Below are positions 19,105 to 27,419 of a DNA stretch of 64,000 nt, piece by piece. The DNA lies in the NCBI RefSeq assembly GCF_016862195.1, contig NZ_BOMM01000016.1, forward strand, positions 345,487 to 409,486, in the 5' to 3' direction. Below the pieces are notes generated by a model. The model had not been told where the DNA came from, did no database searches, and saw only the letters and a program-made list of their open reading frames with translations. Source of the stretch: Paractinoplanes ferrugineus. GTDB taxonomy: Bacteria > Actinomycetota > Actinomycetes > Mycobacteriales > Micromonosporaceae. The number at the start of each line of letters is the position of its first letter. Within the stretch, counting starts at the first letter, position 1. The position numbers were made by a program, and so were the translations under genes.

Positions 19105-20796
19105 ATGAACACCGCAGCTCTCTCCCCGCTCTCCCGGTCCGCGGCACTGGCCTCGATGACCGCCGACGAACTCGACGTGCTCGTGATCGGCGGCGGCGTG
19201 GTCGGCGCGGGCGCGGCGCTCGACGCGGCGACCCGCGGCCTGTCCGTCGGCCTGCTGGAGGCCCGCGACTTCGCGAGCGGCACCTCGAGCCGGTCCAGCA
19301 AGCTGATCCACGGCGGCCTGCGCTACCTGGAGATGCTCGACTTCGGACTGGTCCGGGAGGCGTTGCGGGAACGGGGCCTGCTGATCCAGCGGCTCGCTCC
19401 GCACCTCGTCCGCCCGGTCCCGTTCCTCTATCCCCTGCGGCACCGCGCCTGGGAACGTCTCTACGCCGGGGCCGGCGTCGCCCTCTACGACACGCTCGCG
19501 TTCTCCGGCCGGGGGGCGGGACTCCCCCGGCACCGCCATCTGAGCCGCACCGAGGCGCTGCGGGCGTTCCCGGCGCTGCGGCCCGACTCGCTGGTCGGCG
19601 CGATCCGCTACTACGACGCCCAGGTCGACGACGCCCGGCACACCATGTTCCTGGTGCGCACCGCCGCGGCGTACGGCGCTCAGGTCGCCGCCCGCACCGA
19701 GGTCACCGGTTTCCGGCGGGACGGCCGCCGGGTCGTCGGGGTCCGCGCCCGCGACCTGGAGACCGGCGCCGAGCTGGAGATCCGCGCCCGTACCGTGATC
19801 AACGCGACGGGCGTGTGGACCAGCGACATCCAGTCGCTGATGAAGGGCGAGCGGGGCCAGTTCAAGATCACCGCGTCCAAGGGCATCCACCTGGTGGTGC
19901 CGCGGGACCGGATCGCCGGCCACACCGGCATGATCTTGCGGACGGCCACCAGCGTGCTGTTCGTCATCCCCTGGGACCGGCACTGGATCGTCGGCACCAC
20001 CGACACGCCGTGGAGCCTCGACAAGGCCCACCCGGCGGCCTCCGCGCCGGACGTCGACTACCTGCTCGACGAGGTCAACAAGGCCATCCGAGTGCCGTTG
20101 ACCCGCGCCGACGTGCAGGGCGTCTACGCCGGGCTGCGGCCGCTGCTGTCGGCCTCCGCCGAGATCACCGCGAAGCTGTCCCGCGAGCACGCCGTCGACC
20201 GGCTCGCTCCCGGCCTGGTCCTGGTGGCCGGGGGCAAGTACACGACGTACCGCGTGATGGCCAAGGACGCGGTCGACGCCGCCGTCGCCGACCTCGGCAC
20301 CCGGGTGCCGGCGTCCTGCACCGACCAGGTGCCGCTGCTCGGCGCGGCCGGCTACCGGGCCGCCTGGAACCGCCGCGCGCAGCTGGGCCGCCGGGCCGGC
20401 CTGCCGGTCGGCCGCATCGAGCACCTGCTCCAGCGGTACGGCACGCTGATCGACGAGGTGCTGGCCCTGATCGACGCCGAGCCGTCCCTCGCCGAGCCGC
20501 TCGACGGCGCCCCCGGCCACCTGCGCGCCGAAATCGTCTACGCGGTCACCGCCGAGGGCGCCCGGCACCTGGACGACGTGCTCACCCGCCGCACCCGGAT
20601 CTCCATCGAGACCCCGGACCGCGGGGTGACCGCCGCCGGCGCCGCCGCCGACCTGATCGCCGGCCCGCTCGGCTGGACGGCGGCCGACGTCGCCCGGGAG
20701 GTCGCCGCCTACCGGTCCCGGGTCGCCGCCGAACGGGCCGCCCAGGAACAGCCCGACGACCTGAGCGCCGACGCGACCCGGCTCGCCGCGGTGTGA
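19105..20796 (+). CDS. glpD: glycerol-3-phosphate dehydrogenase, FAD-dependent
   Basis: 563 residues, normal for aerobic GlpD. It oxidises sn-glycerol 3-phosphate to dihydroxyacetone phosphate at the membrane and passes electrons to the quinone pool. The FAD-binding motif VIGGGVVGAGAALDAA lies at 28-42, followed by RDFASGTSSRSSKLIHGGLRYLE, characteristic of the family. Later blocks include NATGVWTSDI, the GTTDTPW segment and AGGKYTTYRVMA. The C-terminal ~120 residues are the helical DAO_C cap. The ATG at 19105 has GGAAGG eight bases upstream; upstream reading in this frame is shadow of glpK. It acts directly after GlpK in the same transcript. Confidence 0.95.
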   Translation: MNTAALSPLSRSAALASMTADELDVLVIGGGVVGAGAALDAATRGLSVGLLEARDFASGTSSRSSKLIHGGLRYLEMLDFGLVREALRERGLLIQRLAPHLVRPVPFLYPLRHRAWERLYAGAGVALYDTLAFSGRGAGLPRHRHLSRTEALRAFPALRPDSLVGAIRYYDAQVDDARHTMFLVRTAAAYGAQVAARTEVTGFRRDGRRVVGVRARDLETGAELEIRARTVINATGVWTSDIQSLMKGERGQFKITASKGIHLVVPRDRIAGHTGMILRTATSVLFVIPWDRHWIVGTTDTPWSLDKAHPAASAPDVDYLLDEVNKAIRVPLTRADVQGVYAGLRPLLSASAEITAKLSREHAVDRLAPGLVLVAGGKYTTYRVMAKDAVDAAVADLGTRVPASCTDQVPLLGAAGYRAAWNRRAQLGRRAGLPVGRIEHLLQRYGTLIDEVLALIDAEPSLAEPLDGAPGHLRAEIVYAVTAEGARHLDDVLTRRTRISIETPDRGVTAAGAAADLIAGPLGWTAADVAREVAAYRSRVAAERAAQEQPDDLSADATRLAAV

Positions 20797-20800
20797 CGGC

Positions 20801-21616
20801 GTGCACGCCGAGCAGCGGCGGGCCCGGATCCTCGCGGAGATCAACCGCACCGGCGGGGCCCGGATCACCGAGCTGGGCACCCGCCTCGGGGTCTCCGGGG
20901 TGACCGCGCGGCGCGACGTCGAGGCGCTGGCCGGCCGGGGCCTGATCGCCCGGGTGCGCGGCGGGGCGATGGCACTGACCCCCGGTCCGGCCCTCGCCGC
21001 CGGGCCGGGCCCGGCCGGGGATCGCGCCCCGGACGCGTCCGCCGCCGGCCGGTCCGCCGCCGGCGGCCACCGGGCCAAGGCGGCGATCGCCCGCACCGCC
21101 GCCCGGCTGACGCGCCCGGCCGAGGCGATCGGCATCCTCGCCGGCAGCACCACCACGCTGCTGGCCCGTGAACTGCTCGAGGTGCCCGGCCTGACCGTGG
21201 TCACCAACTCGCTCCCGGTGGCCGACGCCTTTCACCACGAGGGCCTGCCCGGCCAGACGGTGGTGCTGCTCGGCGGCCGGCGCACCCGCTCCGGCGCGCT
21301 GGCCGGCCCGATCGCCGAACGGACCGCCGCCGGCCTGAACCTCGACGTCGTCTTCCTCGGCGTGTACGGCATGGCGGTGTGCGCCGGCTTCACCACTCCC
21401 GACCTCGCCGAGGCCCGCACCGCTACCGCCCTGCTCGCCGCCGCCCGCCGGGTCGTGGTGTTGGCCGACCACCGCAAGTGGGGGGTCACCAGCGCCGCCG
21501 TGATCGCCCCGCTGGAGCGCGCCGACGTCCTCGTCACCGACACCGGCCTGACCCAGTCCGGCCGTTCCGCGCTGCGGCACCGGGTGGGCGAGCTGATCGT
21601 CGCCGACGTCGCGTGA
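20801..21616 (+). CDS. DeoR-family transcriptional regulator
   Basis: 271 residues. The GTG start is only four bases after the glpD stop, so it is the last gene of the glycerol operon. The N-terminal helix-turn-helix (RRARILAEI, then ITELGTRLGVSGVTARRDVEAL and RVRGGAM) is classic DeoR. An Ala/Gly/Pro-rich linker joins it to a sugar-phosphate sensor domain with GILAGSTTTLLARELL, TVVTNSLPVADAF, DVVFLGVYGM and VLADHRKWG. E. coli GlpR belongs to this family and senses glycerol 3-phosphate, so an autoregulatory GlpR-like role is likely but not proven. Two regulators (IclR and DeoR) thus flank the pathway. Confidence 0.92.
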   Translation: MHAEQRRARILAEINRTGGARITELGTRLGVSGVTARRDVEALAGRGLIARVRGGAMALTPGPALAAGPGPAGDRAPDASAAGRSAAGGHRAKAAIARTAARLTRPAEAIGILAGSTTTLLARELLEVPGLTVVTNSLPVADAFHHEGLPGQTVVLLGGRRTRSGALAGPIAERTAAGLNLDVVFLGVYGMAVCAGFTTPDLAEARTATALLAAARRVVVLADHRKWGVTSAAVIAPLERADVLVTDTGLTQSGRSALRHRVGELIVADVA

Positions 21617-21631
21617 CCGGCCCCGGCCGGC

Positions 21632-22255
21632 TCAGGACAGCACGGGGAACAGGTCCGCCGAGGCCCGGCCGGTGGCCGCCTCGATGAAGTCGACGGGCGG
21701 CGCGATCTGCGCGAGGACCTCGGCGGTGTGCGCGAGGCCGGCTTCCGGCACCGCGGGGGTACGGCCCAGCGCACGCTGCACGTCGAGCAGGTGGACGGTC
21801 GCCTCCAGCACCCCGATGCTGACCGCCTCGGCGAGCGGGAGCACCGCCCGCCCGAAGTAGTCGACGGTGACCGGACCCAGGCCGCGGGCGACCGCGACCG
21901 CTTCCGGGCCGGTCACCGCGAACTGCCCGACCAGCTGCTCGGTGGTGTACCTGGCGGCGTCGTCGCGGGCCGCGCCGGCGACCTGGTCACGCCCGGTGTT
22001 CGCGATGCCGCCCGGCTCGTTGAACTCACGCAGCAGCTCGGCGGCGCGGCGATGGGTCGGCTCGGCGTCGGTGACCCGGCCGACCAGCATCGAGAAGCCG
22101 AACGGCCAGCCCGCCGCGTGGGCCCACAGCGCGCGCAGGTCCCAGCCGTCCAGCCGGGTCGGTCTCGGCCAGTCCGCGCCGGTCAGCCCCGCTCCCACGG
22201 CGGCCCAGGCCGACCAGAGCTCGTCCAGCGTGGTGAGGCGGTCCTCGAGCGTCAT
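21632..22255 (-). CDS. DinB-like / mycothiol-dependent maleylpyruvate isomerase-type protein
   Basis: 207 residues. The N-terminal part (LTTLDELWSAWAAVGAGLTGADWPRPTRLDGWDLRALWAHAAGW, read in pieces) is the pattern of the MDMPI N-terminal / DinB_2 fold: a four-helix bundle with a conserved Asp-Gly-Trp and His. The metal ligands of the group are probably His in LWAHAAG and His in LEATVHLLD. Many actinobacteria carry numerous paralogues of unknown substrate, thought to be mycothiol-dependent transferases. It is convergent with the DeoR gene, with 15 bp between stops. Function beyond the fold is not assignable. Confidence 0.8.
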   Translation of the reverse strand: MTLEDRLTTLDELWSAWAAVGAGLTGADWPRPTRLDGWDLRALWAHAAGWPFGFSMLVGRVTDAEPTHRRAAELLREFNEPGGIANTGRDQVAGAARDDAARYTTEQLVGQFAVTGPEAVAVARGLGPVTVDYFGRAVLPLAEAVSIGVLEATVHLLDVQRALGRTPAVPEAGLAHTAEVLAQIAPPVDFIEAATGRASADLFPVLS

Positions 22256-22327
22256 CGGGCGACCCTATCGATGTCGCGGCCGATTCTCAGCCCTTGCCGC
22301 GGGCGTGTTCACCCCGGCGTCGACCGG

Positions 22328-23389
22328 TCATCGGCGGAACCGCGGCCACCAGCGGCGCCGGGCCGGTCCCCGCTCCGGGGCCGGGGCCGGCGGGCCGGCG
22401 CCGTCGTCGGGGCGGGCCAGGACCGCGGTGGCCAGGGCGCGGTCGGCGGTCGTGCAGCCGGGGGTGATCAGCATCAGCTGGGCCAGCGACTCCTCGATGG
22501 TCACCAGGCGCGGGGCGGCCAGCGCGGCGTCCAGCCGGGCGCGCACCACCTCGTGCACGAAGGCCCGCCGGGCCGGTTCCCGGTAGGCGGTCGTGACCAG
22601 GGCGAACAGCGCCGCGTCGGACACCCAGTCCTCGGGGCCGAACGTCAGGTCGGTGAGCGCCTCGCGGCCCTCGGCACCGTGCCGCAGCAGGGCCAGGCAC
22701 ACCCACGGCTGATAGAGGCGGTACCAGTAGGTGGGGGTCGACCGGGCCAGATGCGCCCAGCGCGGGGTCTCCGGCGGCGCGGGCAGGTGGGCGAGCAGGC
22801 CCAGCAGGTCGTCGAGGGGCAGTTTGCCGAGCGGCTCGGCCTGCAGGTAACCGGACAGCGGCGACCCCCACGGCTCGCCGCCCACCTCCCGCAGCACGCG
22901 GACGGCCTCGGCCGACGGCGCCGGCACCGCCGGGACCGGGCGGACGCCGTCGTAGCGCCACACCCGGTAGCTGCCGGACCGGACCGGGATGCGGATGTCG
23001 GGCGACGGGAAGTCGGAGACGGTGATCTCGACCGGCCCGGCCACCCGGCGGCAGGCGACGGTCGCGCTGGGCGGCTCGGCGGCGGTCACGGCCAGCCCGG
23101 TCAGCGTCATCTCCTCGCCCTCGGCGCGGCGCCGGCCCACCTCGTTCGCGACGTTGCACAGCGCCTCGGTGGGCATCGGGACCCAGTTGAGCCACGGCCG
23201 CTGGGCGCAGGCCAGCGCGAACAGCATCTCGGTCACGGCGCACGGGTGCGGATCGTCCAGGACGGCCAGCAGCGCGGCGACGTCGCCGGTCCCGCGGAAC
23301 CGGACCGCGTGCCGGGCGGCGTCGCGGTGCGGGAAGCTCGCGTCGTCGGCCAGGCCCCGCAGGTCGGCATCCGCATCTTGCGAAAACAT
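22328..23389 (-). CDS. hypothetical protein, possible HEAT-like N-terminus
   Basis: 353 residues. I do not recognise the family. The first ~60 residues (LRGLADDASFPHRDAARHAVRF, VAALLAVLDDPHPCAV) read like one or two HEAT-type helical repeats. The middle has a beta-rich segment and a YQPWVCLALLRHG helix; the C-terminus is a Pro/Arg tail ending RRRWWPRFRR. No signal peptide, membrane helix or catalytic motif is evident. It starts 111 bp from the divergent alcohol dehydrogenase and probably forms a single-gene transcript. Confidence 0.7.
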   Translation of the reverse strand: MFSQDADADLRGLADDASFPHRDAARHAVRFRGTGDVAALLAVLDDPHPCAVTEMLFALACAQRPWLNWVPMPTEALCNVANEVGRRRAEGEEMTLTGLAVTAAEPPSATVACRRVAGPVEITVSDFPSPDIRIPVRSGSYRVWRYDGVRPVPAVPAPSAEAVRVLREVGGEPWGSPLSGYLQAEPLGKLPLDDLLGLLAHLPAPPETPRWAHLARSTPTYWYRLYQPWVCLALLRHGAEGREALTDLTFGPEDWVSDAALFALVTTAYREPARRAFVHEVVRARLDAALAAPRLVTIEESLAQLMLITPGCTTADRALATAVLARPDDGAGPPAPAPERGPARRRWWPRFRR

Positions 23390-23500
23390 GGCGCGGAGCC
23401 TACAACGGGACCGGCTCGGCGCGGGGCCGCCACTGGACGGGCGGGCCGATCACCCGGGAGGCTGGTCCCGCGCCCGCCGCGGGCCCGGGAAGAGGAATCG

Positions 23501-24724
23501 ATGCGCGCCGTTCTCGCCGATCTGTCCGTTCCGCGTTACCTGCTCAGCGCCGTGCCGGCGACCCGGCGCCTGGGCGGGATGCTGTCGCTGCGGGACGACC
23601 TGGCCGTGCCCGAGCTGCCCGACGCGCCGGGCTGGATGCTGCTGCGGCCGGAGCTCGCCGGCATCTGCGGCAGCGACGTGGCGGTGGCGCGGGCGAAGTC
23701 GTCCACGGTGCTCAGCGCGTTCTACTCGGCCCGCCGGCAGATCCTCGGGCACGAGATCGTCGTGGTCGACGACCACGGCGGGGACCGGTTCGCGCTCGAT
23801 CCGGTCCTCTCCTGCGTGCACCGGGGGTTCGAGCCGTGCCGCTCCTGCCGGGAGGGCCACCCGTACGTCTGCGAACGCTTCGACCAGCCGGGCGTGACCG
23901 GATGCCGGTCGCCGACGCAGGGTTTCGACGCCGCCCTGGGCGGTGGCTGGGGTGAGTTCGTCGTCGCCCACCGCTCGCAGCTGCACCCGGTCGGCTCGAC
24001 GCCGTCGCGGCGGGCCGTGCTCGCCGAGCCGGCCTCGATCGCGTTGCACGCGGCCCTGCGCTGGCGCCGCACCGGCGACCGGGCGGTCGTGATCGGGCCG
24101 GGCACCATCGGGTTGCTGACCGTGGCCGCGCTGCGCCGGCTGCACCCCGACCTCGACATCACGGTGGTGGGGCCGGGCGCGCTGCGCGGGAGCACCGGCG
24201 CGGACCGGGCCCTCGACTCCGGCCCGCACGTGGTGCAGGCGCTGGCCGAGGTGCACGGCGGCCGGGTGGTCCGGCCCCGGTTGACCCGGACCCCGATCCT
24301 CGAGCGGGGCGTGGACCTGGTCGTCGACTGCGTCGGCCGGCCCGGCACCATCGACCTCGGCCTGCACCTGCTGCGCCCGAACGGCATGCTCGTGCTGGTC
24401 GGCGGCGCCGGCCGGCAGAAGGTCGACTGGTCGCTGGTGTGGAACCGCCAACTGACCGTGCAGGGCACCGTGAACTCCGGCCCGGAACCGGCCCTGGGCG
24501 GGCGCACCACCATGGCCGAGGCGGTGCAGTGGCTGGCCGACCCGGCCTACCCGGTCGACGGCCTCGTCACCCACACCTTCGTGCTGCCGGAGTGGCGCGA
24601 GGCGCTCGACACCGCGGCGGCCGGTCCCCGGGCGGGCGCGGTGAAGGTGACGCTGCGGCCGAACGCCGACCTTCCGCTGGTGGCGGGCTTCACTGCCGGC
24701 GGCGGGCGGGCCGGGTTAGCCTGA
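23501..24724 (+). CDS. zinc-dependent medium-chain alcohol/polyol dehydrogenase
   Basis: 407 residues from ATG 23501, behind AGAGGA. MDR family: the catalytic zinc site begins at GICGSDV and GHEIV. The structural zinc loop has four Cys in the CVHRGFEPCRSCREG...VCERF segment. The Rossmann fold is marked by VIGPGTIGLL and DLVVDCVGRPGTIDLG. It should oxidise an alcohol or sugar-alcohol with NAD(P)+. The long N-terminal extension (about 40 residues before GICGSD) and an extra segment after the Rossmann motif differ from simple alcohol dehydrogenases and resemble threonine/sorbitol dehydrogenase-like proteins. Substrate unknown. The next gene, a metallo-hydrolase, starts 30 bp downstream and is probably co-transcribed. 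Confidence 0.9.
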   Translation: MRAVLADLSVPRYLLSAVPATRRLGGMLSLRDDLAVPELPDAPGWMLLRPELAGICGSDVAVARAKSSTVLSAFYSARRQILGHEIVVVDDHGGDRFALDPVLSCVHRGFEPCRSCREGHPYVCERFDQPGVTGCRSPTQGFDAALGGGWGEFVVAHRSQLHPVGSTPSRRAVLAEPASIALHAALRWRRTGDRAVVIGPGTIGLLTVAALRRLHPDLDITVVGPGALRGSTGADRALDSGPHVVQALAEVHGGRVVRPRLTRTPILERGVDLVVDCVGRPGTIDLGLHLLRPNGMLVLVGGAGRQKVDWSLVWNRQLTVQGTVNSGPEPALGGRTTMAEAVQWLADPAYPVDGLVTHTFVLPEWREALDTAAAGPRAGAVKVTLRPNADLPLVAGFTAGGGRAGLA

Positions 24725-24754
24725 CGGTCACCGTTCAGTAATCGGGGGGCGCGG

Positions 24755-25786
24755 ATGATCACCGGCACCGCTCAGGCCGACGCCTGGAAACGGCGGGTCC
24801 TGCCGCCGGTCGAGCAGCCCCGCCCCGGCCTCTGGTCGATCCCGGTGCCCATCGTGGACAACCCGATGCGGTACACCCTCTGCTACGTCTTCCCGGACGA
24901 CTCCGGGCTCGTCGTCGTCGACCCGGGGTGGGACAGCGACGAGGCGCGGGCCGCCCTCACCGCCGGGCTCGCCTCGGCCGGTGCCGCTCCGGCCGACGTC
25001 CGGGGCATCGTGCTCACCCACGCGCACCCCGACCACCACGGGCTGAGCGGATGGCTCCGGGAGGCGTCCGGCGCGTGGATCGGGATGCACCCGGCCGAGG
25101 CCGAGACCCTCCCGGCGCGCGCGTGGAAGGGACGTCATCCCGGTGTCGACCCCGATTGGCTGGGGCTGCACGGCGTACCGGAGAAGGAGGTCGGATCGTT
25201 GGGGGTGGACCCCGACCGGATGGCCGCCCTGCTGGCGATGCCGGCGCCGGACCGGGAGATCAACGACGGCGACCGGCTGCCGCTGGCGGGACGATCGGTG
25301 CGGGCCGTGTGGACACCGGGGCACACCCCGGGGCACCTCTGCCTGCACGACGCCACCGCCGGGGTGCTGCTGACCGGCGACCATCTGCTGCCCCGGATCA
25401 GCCCGAACGTCGCCGTGCTGCCGACCTCGGTGGGCGACCCGCTCGGTGACTACCTCGCGTCCCTGGCGCGGACCGCCGGTTTCGGCGGTGACGAGGCGTT
25501 GCCGGCCCACGAGTACCGGTTCAGCGGCATCGACGCCCGGGCGGCCGAACTGATCGAGCACCATGGGGCGCGGGAGGCCGAGATCCTGCGGGCGGTCGAG
25601 GCGCTCGACGAGCCGACCGGGTGGGCGGTGGCGGCCCGGCTGACCTGGTCCCGGGGGTGGGACTCGCTGCACGGCATGCTGCAGCGGATGGCCCTGGCGG
25701 AGACCCTCGCGCATCTGGAGCACCTCGCGGCCCGCGGCGTGCTCCAGCGCCTGCCCGGCACCCCCGCGGTGTGGCAGAAGGCCTGA
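24755..25786 (+). CDS. metallo-beta-lactamase-fold hydrolase
   Basis: 343 residues with the complete MBL metal site: THAHPDHHG (HxHxDH), GHTPGHLCLHD (His), LTGDH (bridging Asp) and a C-terminal PAHEYRF (His). Length and the ~80-residue C-terminal winged-helix-like extension match glyoxalase-II-like/LACTB2-type hydrolases acting on thioesters or esters. Proteins of this group are often coded near MDR dehydrogenases and may hydrolyse the product of the upstream enzyme. A GGGGGGCG tract precedes the ATG. Substrate not determinable. Confidence 0.9.
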   Translation: MITGTAQADAWKRRVLPPVEQPRPGLWSIPVPIVDNPMRYTLCYVFPDDSGLVVVDPGWDSDEARAALTAGLASAGAAPADVRGIVLTHAHPDHHGLSGWLREASGAWIGMHPAEAETLPARAWKGRHPGVDPDWLGLHGVPEKEVGSLGVDPDRMAALLAMPAPDREINDGDRLPLAGRSVRAVWTPGHTPGHLCLHDATAGVLLTGDHLLPRISPNVAVLPTSVGDPLGDYLASLARTAGFGGDEALPAHEYRFSGIDARAAELIEHHGAREAEILRAVEALDEPTGWAVAARLTWSRGWDSLHGMLQRMALAETLAHLEHLAARGVLQRLPGTPAVWQKA

Positions 25787-25886
25787 CCCGCGGCCCCGGA
25801 CCCCAGGCCATCGCCAGCAGGGACAGGCCCAGGTCGGTCCGCCGACCCTGGGCGAGCGGCGATCAGGCGGTCACTCCCGAGTTCGG

Positions 25887-26333
25887 GTGACCACCGCCCC
25901 GGGCGGTGACGCCGGCACCCGAACCCGGCGCGCCCCGGGCGGGCGAGGCAGGATCGGGCGAGCCACCGAACTGCTGCCCGATGTGGACATCCTCGTCAAC
26001 AACCTGGGCATCTTCGGGGCGCAGCCGGTCTCCCGCGGCTTCGCCGAGGAGGCGGCCGGGTCGGGGGTCACCGTCAACAGCGTCATCGCCGGGCCGACGC
26101 ACACCGGCGGGGTGGAGGATTTCGTACGCTCGCTGGTCGGCAACGACAGCAGCTGGGACGACGCCCAGCGCGAGTTCATGCGCGAGCACCGCCCGCAGTC
26201 GCTGCTGCAGCGCCTGATCGAACCGGAGGAGATCGCCAACATGGTGGTCTATCTGGCCTCCCCGCAGGCGTCCGCGACCACCGGCGGCGCGGTGCGGGTC
26301 GACGGCGGTTACGTGGACGCGATCCTGCCCTGA
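25887..26333 (+). pseudogene. decayed short-chain dehydrogenase with two internal deletions
   Basis: The frame codes for recognisable but non-contiguous pieces of an SDR. A GRIGRA-like remnant of the cofactor glycine motif is joined directly to TELLPDVDILVNNLGIF, which normally lies about 60 residues later. Soon after, FGAQP is joined to VSRGFAEEAAGSGVTVNSVIAGPT, omitting the region that holds the catalytic Ser and the YxxxK motif. The C-terminal part (EPEEIANMVVYLASPQASATTGGAVRVDGGY) is well kept. Both junctions keep frame, leaving 148 codons. Without cofactor loop and catalytic residues it cannot be an active SDR. No good ribosome-binding site precedes the GTG. Confidence 0.75.
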
Positions 26334-26339
26334 CGCGGC

Positions 26340-27296
26340 TCAGGGCAGCAGGTCGTCGAGCGGCGGGGTGTTCTGGAAGATGCCGTCGTGGCGGCCCAGC
26401 TCGGCGACCCTGGCCAGGGACGGCCGGTTGATGTCCTCCGGCCAGCTGGGCAGGATCATGCTGATCCGCACGGTGTCGTTGATCGGGGTGTACGTGCCGA
26501 CGATGTCGCGCACCTCGTCGGGGTGACCGGCCGCGTAGTCGAGGGACTCCCGGATCGCCGCGGTGAAGTTCGCGACCAGTTCCGGGTCCTTGTCGAGCAC
26601 GGCCTGGCCGGTGAAGTAGAGGGCGACGGTCAGGTCGGGCGCGGTGTCGACGAAGTTGGACGCCACCACGTTGCCGCCGGCGGTGAGGATCTCGGACAGC
26701 TGCGGCTCGACCACCCAGGCCGCGTCCACCCTGCCGGCCCGCAGCGCGCCGGCCATCTGCGGGAACGGGATCGCCTCGAACACCAGGCCGCTCGCGTCGC
26801 CGCCGGCCCTGCGCACCGACTGCCGCACCGTGGTGTCGCCGATGTTCTTCAGGATGTTCACGCCGATCCGCTTGCCCACCAGGTCCTTGGCGGTGCGGAT
26901 GGGGCTGCCGTCGGGCACCACGACGGCGGAGAAGTCGCGTCCGGACCGGCCGGTGGAGGCGACCCCGCTGGCCACCGCCTTGAGCGGGGCGCCGTCGGCC
27001 CGCGCCGCCATCAGCGACGTCACGTTGCTGAAGCCGAACTGGTATTTCCCGGCCAGCACGCCCTGCACGATCGGGCCACCGCCCTGCTCGGCGGTGAGCC
27101 GGAGGTCGATGCCGCGCTCGCGGAAGAAGCCCCTGGCCTTCCCCAGGTAGATCGGGGCCACGTCGAGGATCGCGATGACCCCGACGTCGACCTTGGTGCC
27201 GGCCGGCTCGGCGCCGCCGGATCCGGCGTCCGATGTGCACGCCGACGCCGCGAGCAGCGTCCCGGCCAGGGCAACGGCGGCAAGGGTACGACGCAT
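26340..27296 (-). CDS. SsuA/NrtA/TauA-type solute-binding lipoprotein
   Basis: 318 residues from ATG 27296. A lipoprotein signal ends ASAC, so the mature protein is anchored outside the membrane. The rest is a type-II periplasmic-binding fold of the NMT1/SsuA class: VAPIYLGKARGFFRERGIDL, GPIVQGVLAGKYQFGFSNV, DLVGKRIGVN, ALRAGRVDAAWVVEP. Family members bind sulfonates, nitrate, thiamine precursors or aromatic acids for an ABC importer. No permease or ATPase gene is next to it: one flank is an SDR relic and the other a histidine kinase. It is either an orphan or works with a transporter coded elsewhere. Confidence 0.9.
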   Translation of the reverse strand: MRRTLAAVALAGTLLAASACTSDAGSGGAEPAGTKVDVGVIAILDVAPIYLGKARGFFRERGIDLRLTAEQGGGPIVQGVLAGKYQFGFSNVTSLMAARADGAPLKAVASGVASTGRSGRDFSAVVVPDGSPIRTAKDLVGKRIGVNILKNIGDTTVRQSVRRAGGDASGLVFEAIPFPQMAGALRAGRVDAAWVVEPQLSEILTAGGNVVASNFVDTAPDLTVALYFTGQAVLDKDPELVANFTAAIRESLDYAAGHPDEVRDIVGTYTPINDTVRISMILPSWPEDINRPSLARVAELGRHDGIFQNTPPLDDLLP

Positions 27297-27419
27297 GTCC
27301 ACTCCACGTGATCGGCGGCGCACGATACGCGCCCGGCGAACCTTATAGCCGATCTTCCCGCCCGCGCGACCGGCGGAACGTCCAGAAGTGATGGCGGGAT
27401 CACGCCGCGTACGGTCCGG

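Noticed and set aside
25887..26333. The SDR frame read as a functional 148-residue enzyme
   Set aside because: The cofactor glycine loop and the catalytic Ser and YxxxK are missing, so activity is not possible.
27324..27419. TATAAG-like sequence as promoter of the binding lipoprotein
   Set aside because: A -10-like hexamer is present on the minus strand, but no -35 is found at suitable spacing, so I did not list it.
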